A DNA stretch of 64,000 nt from Amphibalanus amphitrite (lineage: Eukaryota > Arthropoda > Thecostraca > Balanomorpha > Balanidae). The translations under genes were made by a program, and so were the position numbers. Positions 32,969-43,735 of the stretch are shown here, piece after piece. Numbering within the stretch: position 1 is the first letter of the stretch; every line of letters starts with the position of its first letter. The stretch lies in assembly GCF_019059575.1 (NCBI RefSeq), contig NW_024882759.1, forward strand, positions 124,001-188,000. Direction: 5' to 3'. Below the pieces are notes generated by a model. The model was not told where the DNA came from. It ran no database searches and saw nothing but the letters and a program-made list of their open reading frames with translations.

Positions 32969-35061
32969 AGTCTGCGCTTGGTGTTCTTAATGCGGCAAAC
33001 AAGTGCGTAAATTTGGGCAAAAGTAGGGATTTTATTACCGTTATTTTTCCATATACCGTTAAATATCTGTTGCTCCACATTTTTATTGCTGCCTGCATTT
33101 CAGCATATTTTAATTCAAAATTATTCTCGCCCATTGCTTCATCATCGTTTTCGAAAACTATGCCAAGTACTTTCATTCGTTTGACCCACTGTATTTGTAA
33201 ATCATGACAGATCGACTCTTTTGTTTCCGTATTTGCACCTACCCACATCGCTTGCGTCTTCGCAATATTAGGAGCTAACCCAGAAAACTTTGCGAACACT
33301 CCAAGATCGTTAAACAGAGCCCTACAACTATTCACTGACCCATCGAGCATACAGAGTGTATCATCACAATAACTCGATACCTTGCATACAAAGTCACTAA
33401 TTGTGATACCTTTTATTTGTGGGTTATTTTGTATCATTTTTGAAAGGCATTCCATTACTAAAAGAAACAGATAACAACTTAATGGGTCGCCTTGCCTACA
33501 GGATCTGAACAGCGGAATTGGCCCAGACAAATGTCCGTTATATAATACTCTTGCTAACGAGCCTTCATATAGAATTTCAAACCATGAGAGCATCTGCTCA
33601 GGAAAATTCTGATTTTTCAATATAGCCTTAATAAATTTCCAACTAACCGAGTTAAAAGCACCCTCGATATCTAAACTAATAAATAGTGCAGTTTGCCTAT
33701 TTTGCTTGAGATACGCCACTACATCTGACATTAACCTTGTGTTCTCTCCAATAAATCTACCCTTTATAAACCCTGTTTGGCTTGAACTTATCAATTTGGG
33801 AATGATCTGTTTTAACCTATTTGCTATTACACCAGATATTACTTTATAGGACGTGTTCAACAGTGTAATTGGTCTGTACGAGCTTATCATGTCCCTTGGC
33901 TTGTTCCCTTTTGGCAACAGCGTAATTATGCCGTCTCTTAGTGTGCTTGGCAGACACTTTTTTTCAAAGCACTCTCTGACCATTCGGAAAACAAAATATC
34001 TCAATTCTAACCAAAAATATTTGAAAAACTCGGGCGGAAATCCATCACTTCCTGGTGATTTGTTATGTTTCATTTTCTTCAGCACATTATTTATCTCGTC
34101 TAGAGAAATTTGCTTACCTAGTTCGGCTGCCTCCCATTCGGTTACTTTTGGCAGCTCCAAATTACCAACAAAATCGTTCACATCCTCAGCCGTATCATGA
34201 TTGCTAAACACGTCCGTGAAGTGTCTTTCAAGCTCCCCTAAAATTACATTTTGATCTGTTATGTCAGTACCGTCCTCACTTTTTAGGGCTGGAATGATCT
34301 TACTCGTGTAGTTTCTCTTCTCTAAATTGAGAAAGTATTTACTGGACTTTTCTGCCGCTTCATACCACTTTGCTCTCGATCTGATAATCAAGCCGTCAAT
34401 TATAGGCTTACGCACCTCTTCTAGTTCGTCTAGTTTTTTGCTAAGCTCTTCCACAAGCAAATTCGTTGGCTGTTCACTGCATTTAGTTTCTAGTTTGCTA
34501 ATTTCTGCCAGAAGTTTCCGTTCTTCAAGCCGCATTTTCTTTTTCTTATTAATGCCATAGGTAATAGTTTCTGTGCGTATATTCAAAAGTATTGTTTCGT
34601 AAAGTAATGTATCGCTGATGCAGTACGACACATTCAGTAACTCGTCTTTTCCGATCGAAGTCTCCAAATATTCGCGATCATAAACTGGCAACGCATATTG
34701 CTTTACTGAGTTCATAATCGTACGCTTCACCATTGTGACGTAATCCTTGTCCTTCAGAAGCGATACATTAAATTTATATAAACCACGCCCTTTTTCCTGA
34801 TCCATTAAGACCATCTCTAGTTCTATCATCGAGTGATCGGTCCTATATCCTGGTTTTACATCACAACCGACAATTCTTTCATTTATTGAAGGAGAAACCA
34901 GAAAGAAGTCCAGTCTGGCTTGTTTCAAGGACGGATTTTTTACCCGCCATGTATACCTCTTCAATACTGGCCATCTCTCTCGAAATACATCAATAAGGCC
35001 ATATTTTTTTACCATATCTATTACTCTACGCTGAGCTCTCACGTTATTAAGTCTCCTATAA
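32937..35061 (-). pseudogene. LINE ORF2 reverse transcriptase, with the end of the endonuclease domain
   Basis: About 700 codons. The first 75 residues finish the APE endonuclease (LDFFLVS and the TDH catalytic triplet at 68-70). The RT follows: SYRPITLLN at about 388-396, QTGFIKGR at 422-429, catalytic LDIEGAF at 457-463, RQGDPLS at 516-522 and YCDD at 558-561 (the family's Y-x-D-D). The motif set matches the L1/Tx1 clade. The 3' end is frameshifted at 32956-32963 and the 5' end is cut by the MITE at 35065. Confidence 0.92.
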
Positions 35062-35064
35062 TTA

Positions 35065-35730
35065 CGGAGCGAGCGAAGCGAGCGTAGTCTTTCCTTAGAT
35101 TAACGGAAATTTCTGAGTATGAGCGGCCGGCCGGCCGGCCGGCCGGCCGGCCGTGGTCACGCTTTTGCGAGGCTTATATCTCAGCAACCACTTGACCGAT
35201 TTACACGCGGTAATTTTTGTAGGGTAGCTTCATTCCTTCTACCAAGTATTGGACTATTCCCGATGCATGTGGGTGACCCCTTATGCACGTGCCACGTGCA
35301 AAACGAAGAGGTGTCACTTTTGTAATTGTTGCAATATCTCGGTAACTACTTGGCCGATTGCGCTGAAAGTTGGCATGTAGGTAGGCACCCACTAGGCACT
35401 GCATATACATGTGCCAGAGTTGGGGTGCTGCTGCACGTGCGCACGTGCAGGGGTCGTTTCCAGATCTCGGGAACGGCTGGACCGATTGCGCTCAAATTTG
35501 GTACACGGTTAGGGACCGGTTAGTAGCGTGCCGTGCACAAGTCAGTTGGGACCCATTTTGCACGTGCGCACGTGCAGGGTGCCGCTTCCAGATCTCGAGA
35601 ACGGCTGGGCCGATTGTGCCCAAATTTGGCACATCGCTAGAGACCAGTTAGTAGGGTGCCGTGCACAAGTCAGTTGGAGGTACCCCCTCGCAATTTCGCA
35701 CGTGCAAGGCCCACCCTCTCGCTCGCTCCG
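35065..35730. mobile_element. 666-bp MITE inserted in the LINE endonuclease
   Basis: The ends CGGAGCGAGCGA are inverted repeats with TTA on both sides (35062-35064 and 35731-35733), pointing to a PIF/Harbinger-like or TA-type element. Inside are (GGCC)n at 35125-35153 and diverged tandem units starting TATCTCGGTAACTACTTGGC near 35176, 35334, 35463 and 35591 (spacings 158, 129, 128), several ending in CACGTGCGCACGTGC palindromes. A relative of its terminal sequence lies at 52141-52200. Confidence 0.8.
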
Positions 35731-36222
35731 TTAGTCGCCCCAAAAGGCGTTATACTGGTTATAACAATCTAGCTCATATTCAAGAACTAAATTCCAATCC
35801 CCACCTAGCACTATTGGAGTATCGCATTCTAATTGGTCCAAATACTCTTCAATTGGTCGGAAAAACTCAGGCGAATCACGATTCGGCGCATAAATGCTGG
35901 CAATCACAAGACTAAAAGATTGGTCAATTTTTGCATGCGTTATTATGAAGTTTCCTTCCTTGTCTATCAATGTGTCGCTAAACTTTATATCTATCTTGTT
36001 TGTCAAAATTGCCACACCCCTAGCATTTGCAGTGAAAGGTGCGAGGAGAACATCAGTCCCCCAGCTATTCCGAAAAATCATTTCCCTCCCCTCGGGACAG
36101 TGGATGTCCTGTAGCAGAAAAATATGTGCATCGCTACTTCTCAGCTTTTCAAACACATCTTTACGTTTTTTCCAGCTACCAAGGCCACGCACGTTCATCG
36201 AACATATTCTTACTTTAGTCAT
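35731..36222 (-). pseudogene. LINE ORF2 N-terminal APE endonuclease fragment
   Basis: 163 residues with APE-type motifs: ICSMNVRGLGS (N-containing strand), LLQDIHC (metal-binding acidic residue), ASIYAPN and VLGGDWNLVL (GGDWN, catalytic D/N). The stop codon is supplied by the MITE junction. The remaining SDH-like end of the domain is found beyond the MITE. Confidence 0.9.
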
Positions 36223-36931
36223 TGTTTTTTATCGGACAACACAAGCTACCAATGCAGGAATGCACGAAGCGCCCGTTTCTGCAACACAGCGTATACCTAT
36301 GACATGCATGGTAGAATGCGTCGTACTTTCGCACTTTCGAATCGAGTACCATGTCAATGCATTAGCTCGATTTCGGTATAGACCAGACCCGACAAATTGT
36401 TGACAAAACACTCTCCGCTCAGCCCACGTATCATCTCGCTCACATTTGGCTAGCAAAAAACTGAAATCGAGCAGAAGGTAGGTAAAAAGACTAGCTACTG
36501 AGTGAAGAAAATATCCGAGGTATACTACAAAATACACTGTACGCCTGCTATGCATACCTATGTGCCATACAACTTGCGCACAACTTGCAAGCCAAGACAG
36601 AAATGTTGGCCAAATGAATTCAAAACTTGCAAGCATTACCCAATCAACGTACCGCCGAACTGACACTTTTACAGTAGCGGTACCCATAGACAGCATCTAA
36701 TCAGACTTACTGTGGACTGTCACGAACTGGCGCAAGTCACCTCGAAAGCGCTGACGTACCTTGGAGGGTGCCAACGCCTGCAGTCGACCATCCTCTCCTA
36801 CCACAGGCGCTCGCTCTGCCGCGGCTGACGGACGGCCATCACAGCCTCCGCTCCGGCCGCCAGGCGGCGCCCGCAGCTCGCCGCCAGGCGGCGCCCGTCG
36901 TGGCTCACCATCTGACGGCGCCCGCTGCGGT
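36223..36931 (-). other. LINE ORF1-ORF2 spacer with a 155-codon open frame
   Basis: The spacer is 709 bp, long for a Tx1/L1-type element. On the coding strand it holds an open frame (36229-36696) of 155 codons, whose middle (from TVYFVVYLGYFLHSVASLF onward) is hydrophobic and could span a membrane. No homology is recognised. It may be chance. Confidence 0.4.
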
Positions 36932-38149
36932 TCACCGACAGACGGCGCCCGCCGCCGACCCGTCCAGGCTCCCCCGGAGCCGGAAACGGAGAGGGAGCCC
37001 GAAGCCGGAGCCGGAGCCGGCAGGCGGCGGCGAGTCCGCCGACGGCAGCTCAGCAGCAGCCTCCTCGACCGCCATCACACCGTCCCCCACCGACTGACGA
37101 GGCTCCTCGCTCTCGGCACCCACTCGGTCGCCGGCCGGAACGGGACGGTGCTGCTCCGTGTGCCGCTCCGCTGACCTCTCGGTGTCTCCTCCGGTGGCCA
37201 GCGCCGGCCCCTCCTGTCGCGCAGGTGTCGTCCCGCTCCGGGACGCCTCCTCAGGCTCGATGGCTCGAGCCCGCCGGCTGTCCTGGTCTGCCATCTGCTG
37301 GCGATCGTCCAACTCGATGTCCATCAGCTGCCGGATCAGCCGCTCCATAGCAGCTTCGGTGCGCACCGGGCGAGGCTGGTCTCGCCGTCCGACAACTGCA
37401 AAGACGGTGCCGTCTCGTGTGAAGACGGTGCTGATTTGCCGAGCCATCTTAAACCGCATCAGCTCATTGAAGAGTTTCTGCCGGAACGGTGTCAGTCTCT
37501 CTCGTATATAGAGTCCGGTTCCTCTCAGCTTCGTTTTGTTTCTGACCATGTGATAACGGTCGGAACCGGCACCCACGGCTGAGAAGCGCACACGAATCTG
37601 TCTCTCGTCACGATACACCTCCCTCAGCTGTGCCACGTCCATTTCGTAGCCCATGTGCTGATGGATGATAGCGTACAGGAGCCGCGATGAGTCCTCATTT
37701 CTGCCGGATTGCGACCGGCGTGGAATTGCTGGGCCGCTAAAAATGAGCCAGTCCTGCAGCTCTCTTTGTTGCACGTCATCGAGCTGCTCCTCGACCAGAC
37801 ACAGTCGCCGTGCACAGTGAGCCAGGTTCTCTTCAGCTCGCTGCGCTCTCTGCTCCACTTCCACCAGGCGCTTTGCCATGGTTTCATTTGCGGCCATTGC
37901 AAAGCTCAGCGAGGTTTCTATTGCCGTCAACCTCTCCTCATTGCACCGCCGAATTTCCTGCGCCAGGCTTTTGTTGCTGCGGGCGTTTTCGTTCCGAATG
38001 AACTCCTTCAGTTCGGCTATCTGATCCTCTTGGCCACCTTGGCTGCAGCCATCAGCATCCACGTCATCGACATTCTCATCGGCTGTTCGTCGGCTTTTGC
38101 TCTCATCCCTCTGCAGAGGGCTGTTATTTTTCCGCTTGTTTCGGCCCAT
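36932..38149 (-). CDS. LINE ORF1 protein (RNA-binding, coiled coil)
   Basis: 405 codons, intact. Residues 1-30 are basic and likely target the nucleus. About 40-130 is a charged heptad-like coiled coil (IAELKEFIRNENARSNKSLAQ onward). About 130-260 resembles the RRM plus C-terminal domain of L1/Tx1 ORF1p (ELQDWLIFSGPAIP, then REVYRDERQIRVRF). The tail from about 280 is low-complexity, rich in Glu, Ala, Pro and Arg. Its role would be chaperone and RNA packaging for retrotransposition. The first in-frame ATG with the basic start was chosen. Confidence 0.85.
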   Translation of the reverse strand: MGRNKRKNNSPLQRDESKSRRTADENVDDVDADGCSQGGQEDQIAELKEFIRNENARSNKSLAQEIRRCNEERLTAIETSLSFAMAANETMAKRLVEVEQRAQRAEENLAHCARRLCLVEEQLDDVQQRELQDWLIFSGPAIPRRSQSGRNEDSSRLLYAIIHQHMGYEMDVAQLREVYRDERQIRVRFSAVGAGSDRYHMVRNKTKLRGTGLYIRERLTPFRQKLFNELMRFKMARQISTVFTRDGTVFAVVGRRDQPRPVRTEAAMERLIRQLMDIELDDRQQMADQDSRRARAIEPEEASRSGTTPARQEGPALATGGDTERSAERHTEQHRPVPAGDRVGAESEEPRQSVGDGVMAVEEAAAELPSADSPPPAGSGSGFGLPLRFRLRGSLDGSAAGAVCR

Positions 38150-38496
38150 TTCACCTGTATCCGCTCCTGCTCGTCTCCAGTAGGTACTTGAAGTGCCAGC
38201 ACTCCAACAGAGATGGCTCCACCGTCGCCACAGTCTGACGTGACCCCTCCGTCTCGTCAGCTGATCAACAGATCACGCGACGAAACTGGCGCACCTCGAC
38301 GGTCAGCAATTGCACCCGGAAAACTATCAGTAAGTCTTTGAGCGTACAAAAAGCGGTATCAGCCGATAAATGCGCGACTCTCTCAACACTTACGCGCAAT
38401 CCTCAGTCACAGATCGTTCCGACTTCTAGCAAACCTAGCCCATAAACACGGAGCTCTGACAAGCACAAACGAGCCATATGGCAGCCATATGGTAAC
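38150..38496 (-). promoter_or_regulatory. LINE 5' untranslated region
   Basis: About 350 bp between the target duplication and ORF1. L1/Tx1 elements usually carry an internal promoter here. No specific motif was assigned. Confidence 0.5.
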
Positions 38497-39613
38497 TCTC
38501 CCCCATCAATTTGACGTCTCCTGTGCAATTTTTAAGAAAAAATTTCCAAAAGGTTTTGAGATATATCGATTTTAGTGATGTAACTACATGGCGTTTTTAG
38601 TCAAAAAGTGGTAAATGTTTAAAAAATCGCCAAAAATCAGGGTTTGAAGCAAATTGCAAATTAAGGACATGAAAAGACGCAGCTCAACGAGTTCTTTAAA
38701 ATGGCTATCTCGGTTTTTCCATAAAATGCGTTTTTCACTCCTAAAAATTCAAAAAACTAAATTTTTTGGAAAACAGCTAATAAAATCCAAAATTTTGAGA
38801 ATTTCCAAAAAAACGGAATATATGTTATAGAGCTCTATTAAAACATTAGATGCCCCAAATTTCAACTTTCTATCTTGATTTTTGACCCCCAAATTGTAAA
38901 AAATAGCTCCAACATGCATAGGGCATGGTGACGTCAAAGCATTTTCGTGAATTAGAGGCACTTCTGAACATCGCATGTGAAAACAAATGGCACCACTAGA
39001 TTCCTGGGACAAAGCTAGTCTAGAAAAGTGCATTTTTATGTCAAAAATAAAAAGTTGAAAAATTGACTTTTTTTCTTAGCCCTCGTTTAGTTATGTATAG
39101 TATAAACGATTTTTTATGCTTTCAATGCACACTTATCACCAGCACAGTGACTTGGGGTCACATATAACCATTACCATCGGATTCGGCGTGAAAAATAAGC
39201 CATAAAACATGTGTCGCACGCCCATGTAGCAGAAAGTGAAAACCGTGACCTTTCGTGACCTAACCTGACCTTGACCTGTACTTAGTATGACCCCTATACG
39301 CACATCGTACCTTCACTAGGCCTTTGAGGTCATTTTTGGTGAGTTTCGAGCAGCAGCTATCGATTCCGCTGTCCGTAAGCCGATTCATGCAAAACCCCTG
39401 AATTTGACCTTTGACCTGACCTTGACCCGAAAGTTGACCTCAATCTTAAAATCTTAAGAGTGCTTTGTGAAGGTCTCGTAGAGACCTTTCGAACGCCGCC
39501 TCGCGGGGCTCGATACGACCATTGGTTCTCGAGATAACAGGGGGGGGGGTCGGATCCGACCCCCCCCCCAGGCTGTCGTGGGTACGGAAATAGCCCAGGC
39601 GGTGCCGGGTTAA

Positions 39614-40124
39614 CTAGCTCGCTAGGGGACCAAGAATTGGTAGTGACAAACGTTATATCAGATTACAGGATAGCGATATCTTTTTTCTATATCGCGACCT
39701 CTATCTATTTGCTCTATACTAGTCCTCAGAGCTTACCCTGACTCCTGAGCTGCATTTACCTGGAGACCCACCCTTCTATTGTGGATGCAGATGACTCGGG
39801 CGGTAAACCACAAGAAGTGAGGAAAGATTTCCGGTGACAGGGCTACCACAAAACCGGTTCCCCTGGGTCAATGTGCTGTCATAAGGAGGAACAGAGTTTA
39901 CAATAAATACATCACAAGACTTTGAAATAAAAGTGTAACGATAAAAAAGGAAACAGTCAGTGTAAATGTGCGTGCATGCGTGTGGGGGTGGGCCTGTGTG
40001 TGTTTTTCTAGCAAAGCTTGGACCAATTCAAATACTTCCATCTAATAATTGAACCAGCTAAGGTCGTTGCGTAGAAAACTTTTTCTGGGCCTAAGCTCAC
40101 ATTTACATTGCATAAGGATTTTTG
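39614..40124. other. Unassigned stretch
   Basis: No gene. A GT-rich patch lies at 39960-40005. Confidence 0.45.
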
Positions 40125-40128
40125 TTAA

Positions 40129-41209
40129 AGGTAGTGTGCCAGCTTTCTTGGACCGTATGGAGTTAATGGCCCAGATAAGGAGAACCGGATTTTTAGAACT
40201 TATCCATACCTTCAAAACTCATGGAAACGTCTTAAATTCTTCAAATTTTGAGTACCCCAGTGCGAAATTCGCCCCGACGGGTTGTCGGTCGTACCCCAAC
40301 CACATTTCACACCACTATGAACAATAAATGCACACACTGAAATCGCTATTACCGATATGCTCATCCAATCAAGTTTCGATAAACCCGTTCATCATCAGCT
40401 CCTGCGGTTTCGAACACGCCTGTTAGGTGGTGCGGTAGACCACGCCCAAAGCCAGGGCCCCGGTAACGTGAGGTAGCCGAGTCAGGGCAGCGTGCGCTGA
40501 CCCAAGCCGGAGCCGCGCGTCCTCCCGGTGTCATGTGATAGCCCGGGGCTGCCCGCGGGAATGCGGTAGACCGCGCCCAAAGCTGCGGCCCCGGCTTGGG
40601 TCAGCGCACGCTGCCCCGACTCGGCTACCTCACGTTACCGGGGCCCTGGCTTTGGGCGCGGCTTCTGCTCATACTTTGTGGTGCGGTGGTGGTGCGTCGG
40701 GCTGCGCGCTCTGACTTCGGCCAAGAAAAATGCGTCAGCTGATCATTGTCATTTCTGCCACTTGCGTGTGGTGAAATGGGGTCATAACTTATAAGACGGC
40801 TTTTTCATATCAATTATTTTACATAAAATCATATTTCAAACCATAAATAATGTTCGACAGCCAAATAAAAGAAACAATACCAATACGGGCTTACAGTTTA
40901 AGGCTCGACATTGTGTTGTCTACGATTAGACAGCTGATAACTCATTCCCGTACGTCGTATGGTCGTAACACTATAATGACCTTTGCTTATTGTCACAAGT
41001 GCGCCGCATTCGCGATTGTTGCCCGACGCCTGTTTGCAGGTGAGCCCACTACAGTTGTTATACATATCTAAAAACCGATAAACTTTTAGGCGAAAAAGGC
41101 ACTATTCCAGGCCCATTTTTGATTTTTTTTTGCGATATTAGGTAAAAAAAGAAGCTTCTTATCCTAGGAAAAATAAAATGGGAAATCTTTCAAAGGTGGC
41201 ACACTACCT
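40129..41209. mobile_element. TTAA-flanked (piggyBac-like) MITE, 1.08 kb, with palindromic core
   Basis: Inverted ends AGGTAGTGTGCCA are perfect next to TTAA (40125-40128 and 41210-41213). In the middle a GC-rich module is present: about 40440-40512 and 40590-40665 are inverted copies sharing CCCCGGTAACGTGAGGTAGC. A third partial copy of its GCGGTAGACC.CGCCCAAAGC start lies at about 40562. Confidence 0.85.
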
Positions 41210-41213
41210 TTAA

Positions 41214-41811
41214 AGCGTGCATGATGTGAGCCGTATATTAACCCGTCATGCTTGCCGCCTCACGAACATAGCCTACGAACACATTTTTTCCCGATCAGAA
41301 TATTTTTATCCACAAATACATCACCTCTGCGTAACTTTCTCCGTCTGGCAGTGACGGAACATTATGTCAACATGACAAAACTGCAAATACGTAACCAGCT
41401 TGACCTCGGACCGCCACCCAAAAAGGCGTCATTAACGACATACCAGCGTCGCAGTTAGAGCCGCTATATCACTCCCAGCTGTATGGGTCGAGCCTGGGCA
41501 CGGGTAGCGCTTACTTTCCCGGAGGAGCCGCTGATTTTGTCGGCACGTTTTCCTCATTGGCGATCAGCGCTGCTCAGGCGGTCAAAGAGTCTCCCCTGGT
41601 TGCTGTTCGATCGGCAACGGTCACTCCTTCCTGCAGACGTATTTTTGCTCCTTCCATATCCGTATCCCCGATCAGTTGGCGAATAACTGTGTGGCATGCT
41701 TCTTCCTACGTCTTCGTGTGATCAAAGTCATATGGTGCTATTTTTAGCACATATGCAGTTATTTTAAGCACTAGTCTCCATGACATTTTGCAACTGCTCG
41801 TAACATCTCAC
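41214..41811. other. Unassigned stretch
   Basis: No gene recognised. Confidence 0.45.
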
Positions 41812-42032
41812 CTTAACAGCATGAAATGACATCATATGGCACTGTGGCTTGGGCGCGATCCCGTCTCGGAAGCACAGCTCCAGTGACGTCATCAGTCCCC
41901 TGACCGGTAGATCGTCTATAGACGAGATATTGTAGCACCTGGCTGTGACGCGGCGGGGCTCTACCTTGGCGGCGACTGCGTGGACGTATTTCCCAGCGGC
42001 TCCCCGATGTGCCCATCGCCGACCGTTGTGAG
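41812..42032 (-). CDS. Candidate internal exon of an unknown gene
   Basis: An open frame on the minus strand runs from a CACAG acceptor (exon start 42032) to an AAG|GTGAGA donor (exon end 41812). It would encode about 73 residues with a natural-looking composition (KYVHAVAAKVEPRRVTARC onward). No family is recognised and no partner exon was found, so it may be a chance frame. Confidence 0.25.
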
Positions 42033-42851
42033 CTGTGGATCGCGGTTGAGACGATCGTATTTGCATTGAGTTTCTGAGAGTTATGGAAAAGGCTGGTATT
42101 TCTCACGATCATAGGTATATTTCCAGAATCACATTCAGTATGTGGTTGGGAAGTTGTCTCGCTACTGATTCGCTATTGCCAGAAATTGGATGCACGGCAC
42201 GGCGTTGGGATATTTCCCACTGACCGTTATGACCCGCGCGCGTCCTTGAGTACACAATGCTATGTAGTATGTATGCAAGTATTTACGATCATGGGCGATC
42301 CACACATGGCGTGGTGATTGCTGCATGGTGCGGCCCGGCCGGGACTGTTTGCCCTGGGTAATGCTTTGCGAACCGTTTCAGTTCCTACACGGCGTCAATG
42401 AGTAGTTGTGCTCCAATACCCTCAGAACTTGTCCGAGAAGTACAGTTTGTGTGTCCTTTCACTGGCAATCAGCTGACGGTTTGAGTGAGCTGAGCTCCTG
42501 ACGTCTCACTTTAGAGCCGACCGATCTCTCATAAATACTGGCATCGTTTTAGCGATAGATCCTGCCCGGTAAACTAACTAACTGACGTGGTTTGGCCGCA
42601 CATGTTCTCAGGCGCGTAACCACAAGTCTGAAGTTACTGGGGACCACATGGAGGGCCGTGAAGACCAAACATTAAGTTTCAGGATCAGTCTTCGCCCGAT
42701 TGGGGGGGGGGGGGAGAGGGTGGGAGACGTTTTTGGCCACGCCTGCCAGTTGTTTGCGCTTTAAGGAAAACCGCGGCGCGCACCGCCGCGAAACTTGGTA
42801 TAGCTTATGATACCTCATTTTCGCATCGTGTGTGAAAATTTGGACACCAGG

Positions 42852-43025
42852 GGCCGTATTCACGTCGATCATTTTCGTAAGAATTTTCTTAAGTTTGACC
42901 TACTTCTTAAGTTAATTTTTTTAATCACGTGAACTCCGTCGATAAAAACTTAAGAAGTGTCGACGTGAATACCAAATTACACTTACGAAAGAAAATCGAC
43001 TTACGAAGTCGACGTGAATACGGCC
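42852..43025. mobile_element. 174-bp MITE with GGCCGTATTCACGTCGA ends
   Basis: Perfect inverted ends GGCCGTATTCACGTCGA are flanked by a 5-bp duplication CCAGG (42847-42851 and 43026-43030). The flanks join cleanly into the host repeat. The superfamily is not assigned. Confidence 0.8.
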
Positions 43026-43555
43026 CCAGGTCACCTAAGGTCAGGTCAACAGGTCAAGTAAAGTAACCATGCCTCTCTAAAAACTTTGTGACTCTGCCAT
43101 TCCTACAGTTTACATCTCAGAAGTTTGAAACTCGAGCTTTTGCATGAGGAAATCAGTATGAACAATTCGTATGCCTTTAAGTTTTCACCTCGGTGACCTA
43201 ATGTCAGGTCAGTTTTGCGACTTCTCCATTATAAGTCGTTGGGAGAAAATTGAAATGCTCTTCTTTTGGCCGAAAACAAATTCAAACACCGCGACACAGG
43301 TAAACATGATACACTGAACTGGAAAATTGCACCAGTAACCCCTTTAATTCCCCAATTCCCCTGAGGTCATCTCAGGTCAGAAACATCTTCAACAGTTTTT
43401 TTTTTACCATACTTTAGGTATAAACATGCTAGGGCGCTGAAAACACCATGGATGTGTTCAGCTCAACAATACCAATCGAATGGCATGCAACATGACCTTT
43501 TCCGTGACCTTGACTAGGGATCAAATTTTCCAGTTGACCTTTTCAGGTCAACTTA

Positions 43556-43655
43556 ACCGAAGGTTTGTTGTCAATAGTTAAAACACTATTCTTTAGAATT
43601 GTGTTTTTCTATTGAAAAACAAATCTGAGTTCCCTGACAATTTGGCAAAAGTATA
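43556..43655 (+). repeat. About 100-bp dispersed module, copy 1
   Basis: Starts AACCGAAGGTTTGTTGTCAA and ends TGACAATTTGGCAAAAG. The related repeat near 29310-29330 lacks it, so it is an insertion. Other copies lie at 57455-57556 (minus) and 62883-62985 (plus). Confidence 0.7.
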
Positions 43656-43735
43656 GACGCGTCTCGACGACTGACGAGACAAACGCGATGACGGTCAAAC
43701 CAGCGTCATACAAGTTTTGAGTCAAAAGTTTTTAT

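Larger units (their letters stand above)
31313..38496 (-). mobile_element. Tx1/L1-type LINE, 7.2 kb, near full length
   Basis: The LINE is on the minus strand, with its 3' poly(A) at 31313-31319 (T-run on plus) and its 5' end at 38496. A 16-bp target duplication TCTCCCCCATCAATTT flanks it at 31297-31312 and 38497-38512. Gene order is ORF1 (36932-38149), spacer, then ORF2 with APE-type endonuclease, reverse transcriptase and a C-terminal zinc knuckle. ORF2 is broken by a 666-bp insertion and by a frameshift in an 8-A run, so this copy cannot move on its own. Confidence 0.92.
31193..39609. mobile_element. Poly-G hairpin-ended TTAA MITE, split by a LINE
   Basis: TTAA lies at 31189-31192 and 39610-39613. 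Both ends begin CCCG.ACCGCCTGG, and both carry a G-run, TCGGATCCGA and C-run hairpin (31206-31237 and 39541-39570). Removing the LINE and one copy of its target duplication leaves an element of about 1.2 kb, the size of its relatives. A perfect DR1 TGACCT-T-TGACCT lies at 39405-39417. Confidence 0.82.

Noticed and set aside
36761-38191. Plus-strand frames of 90-160 codons opposite the LINE ORF1
   Set aside because: Antisense shadows of a GC-rich coding region.
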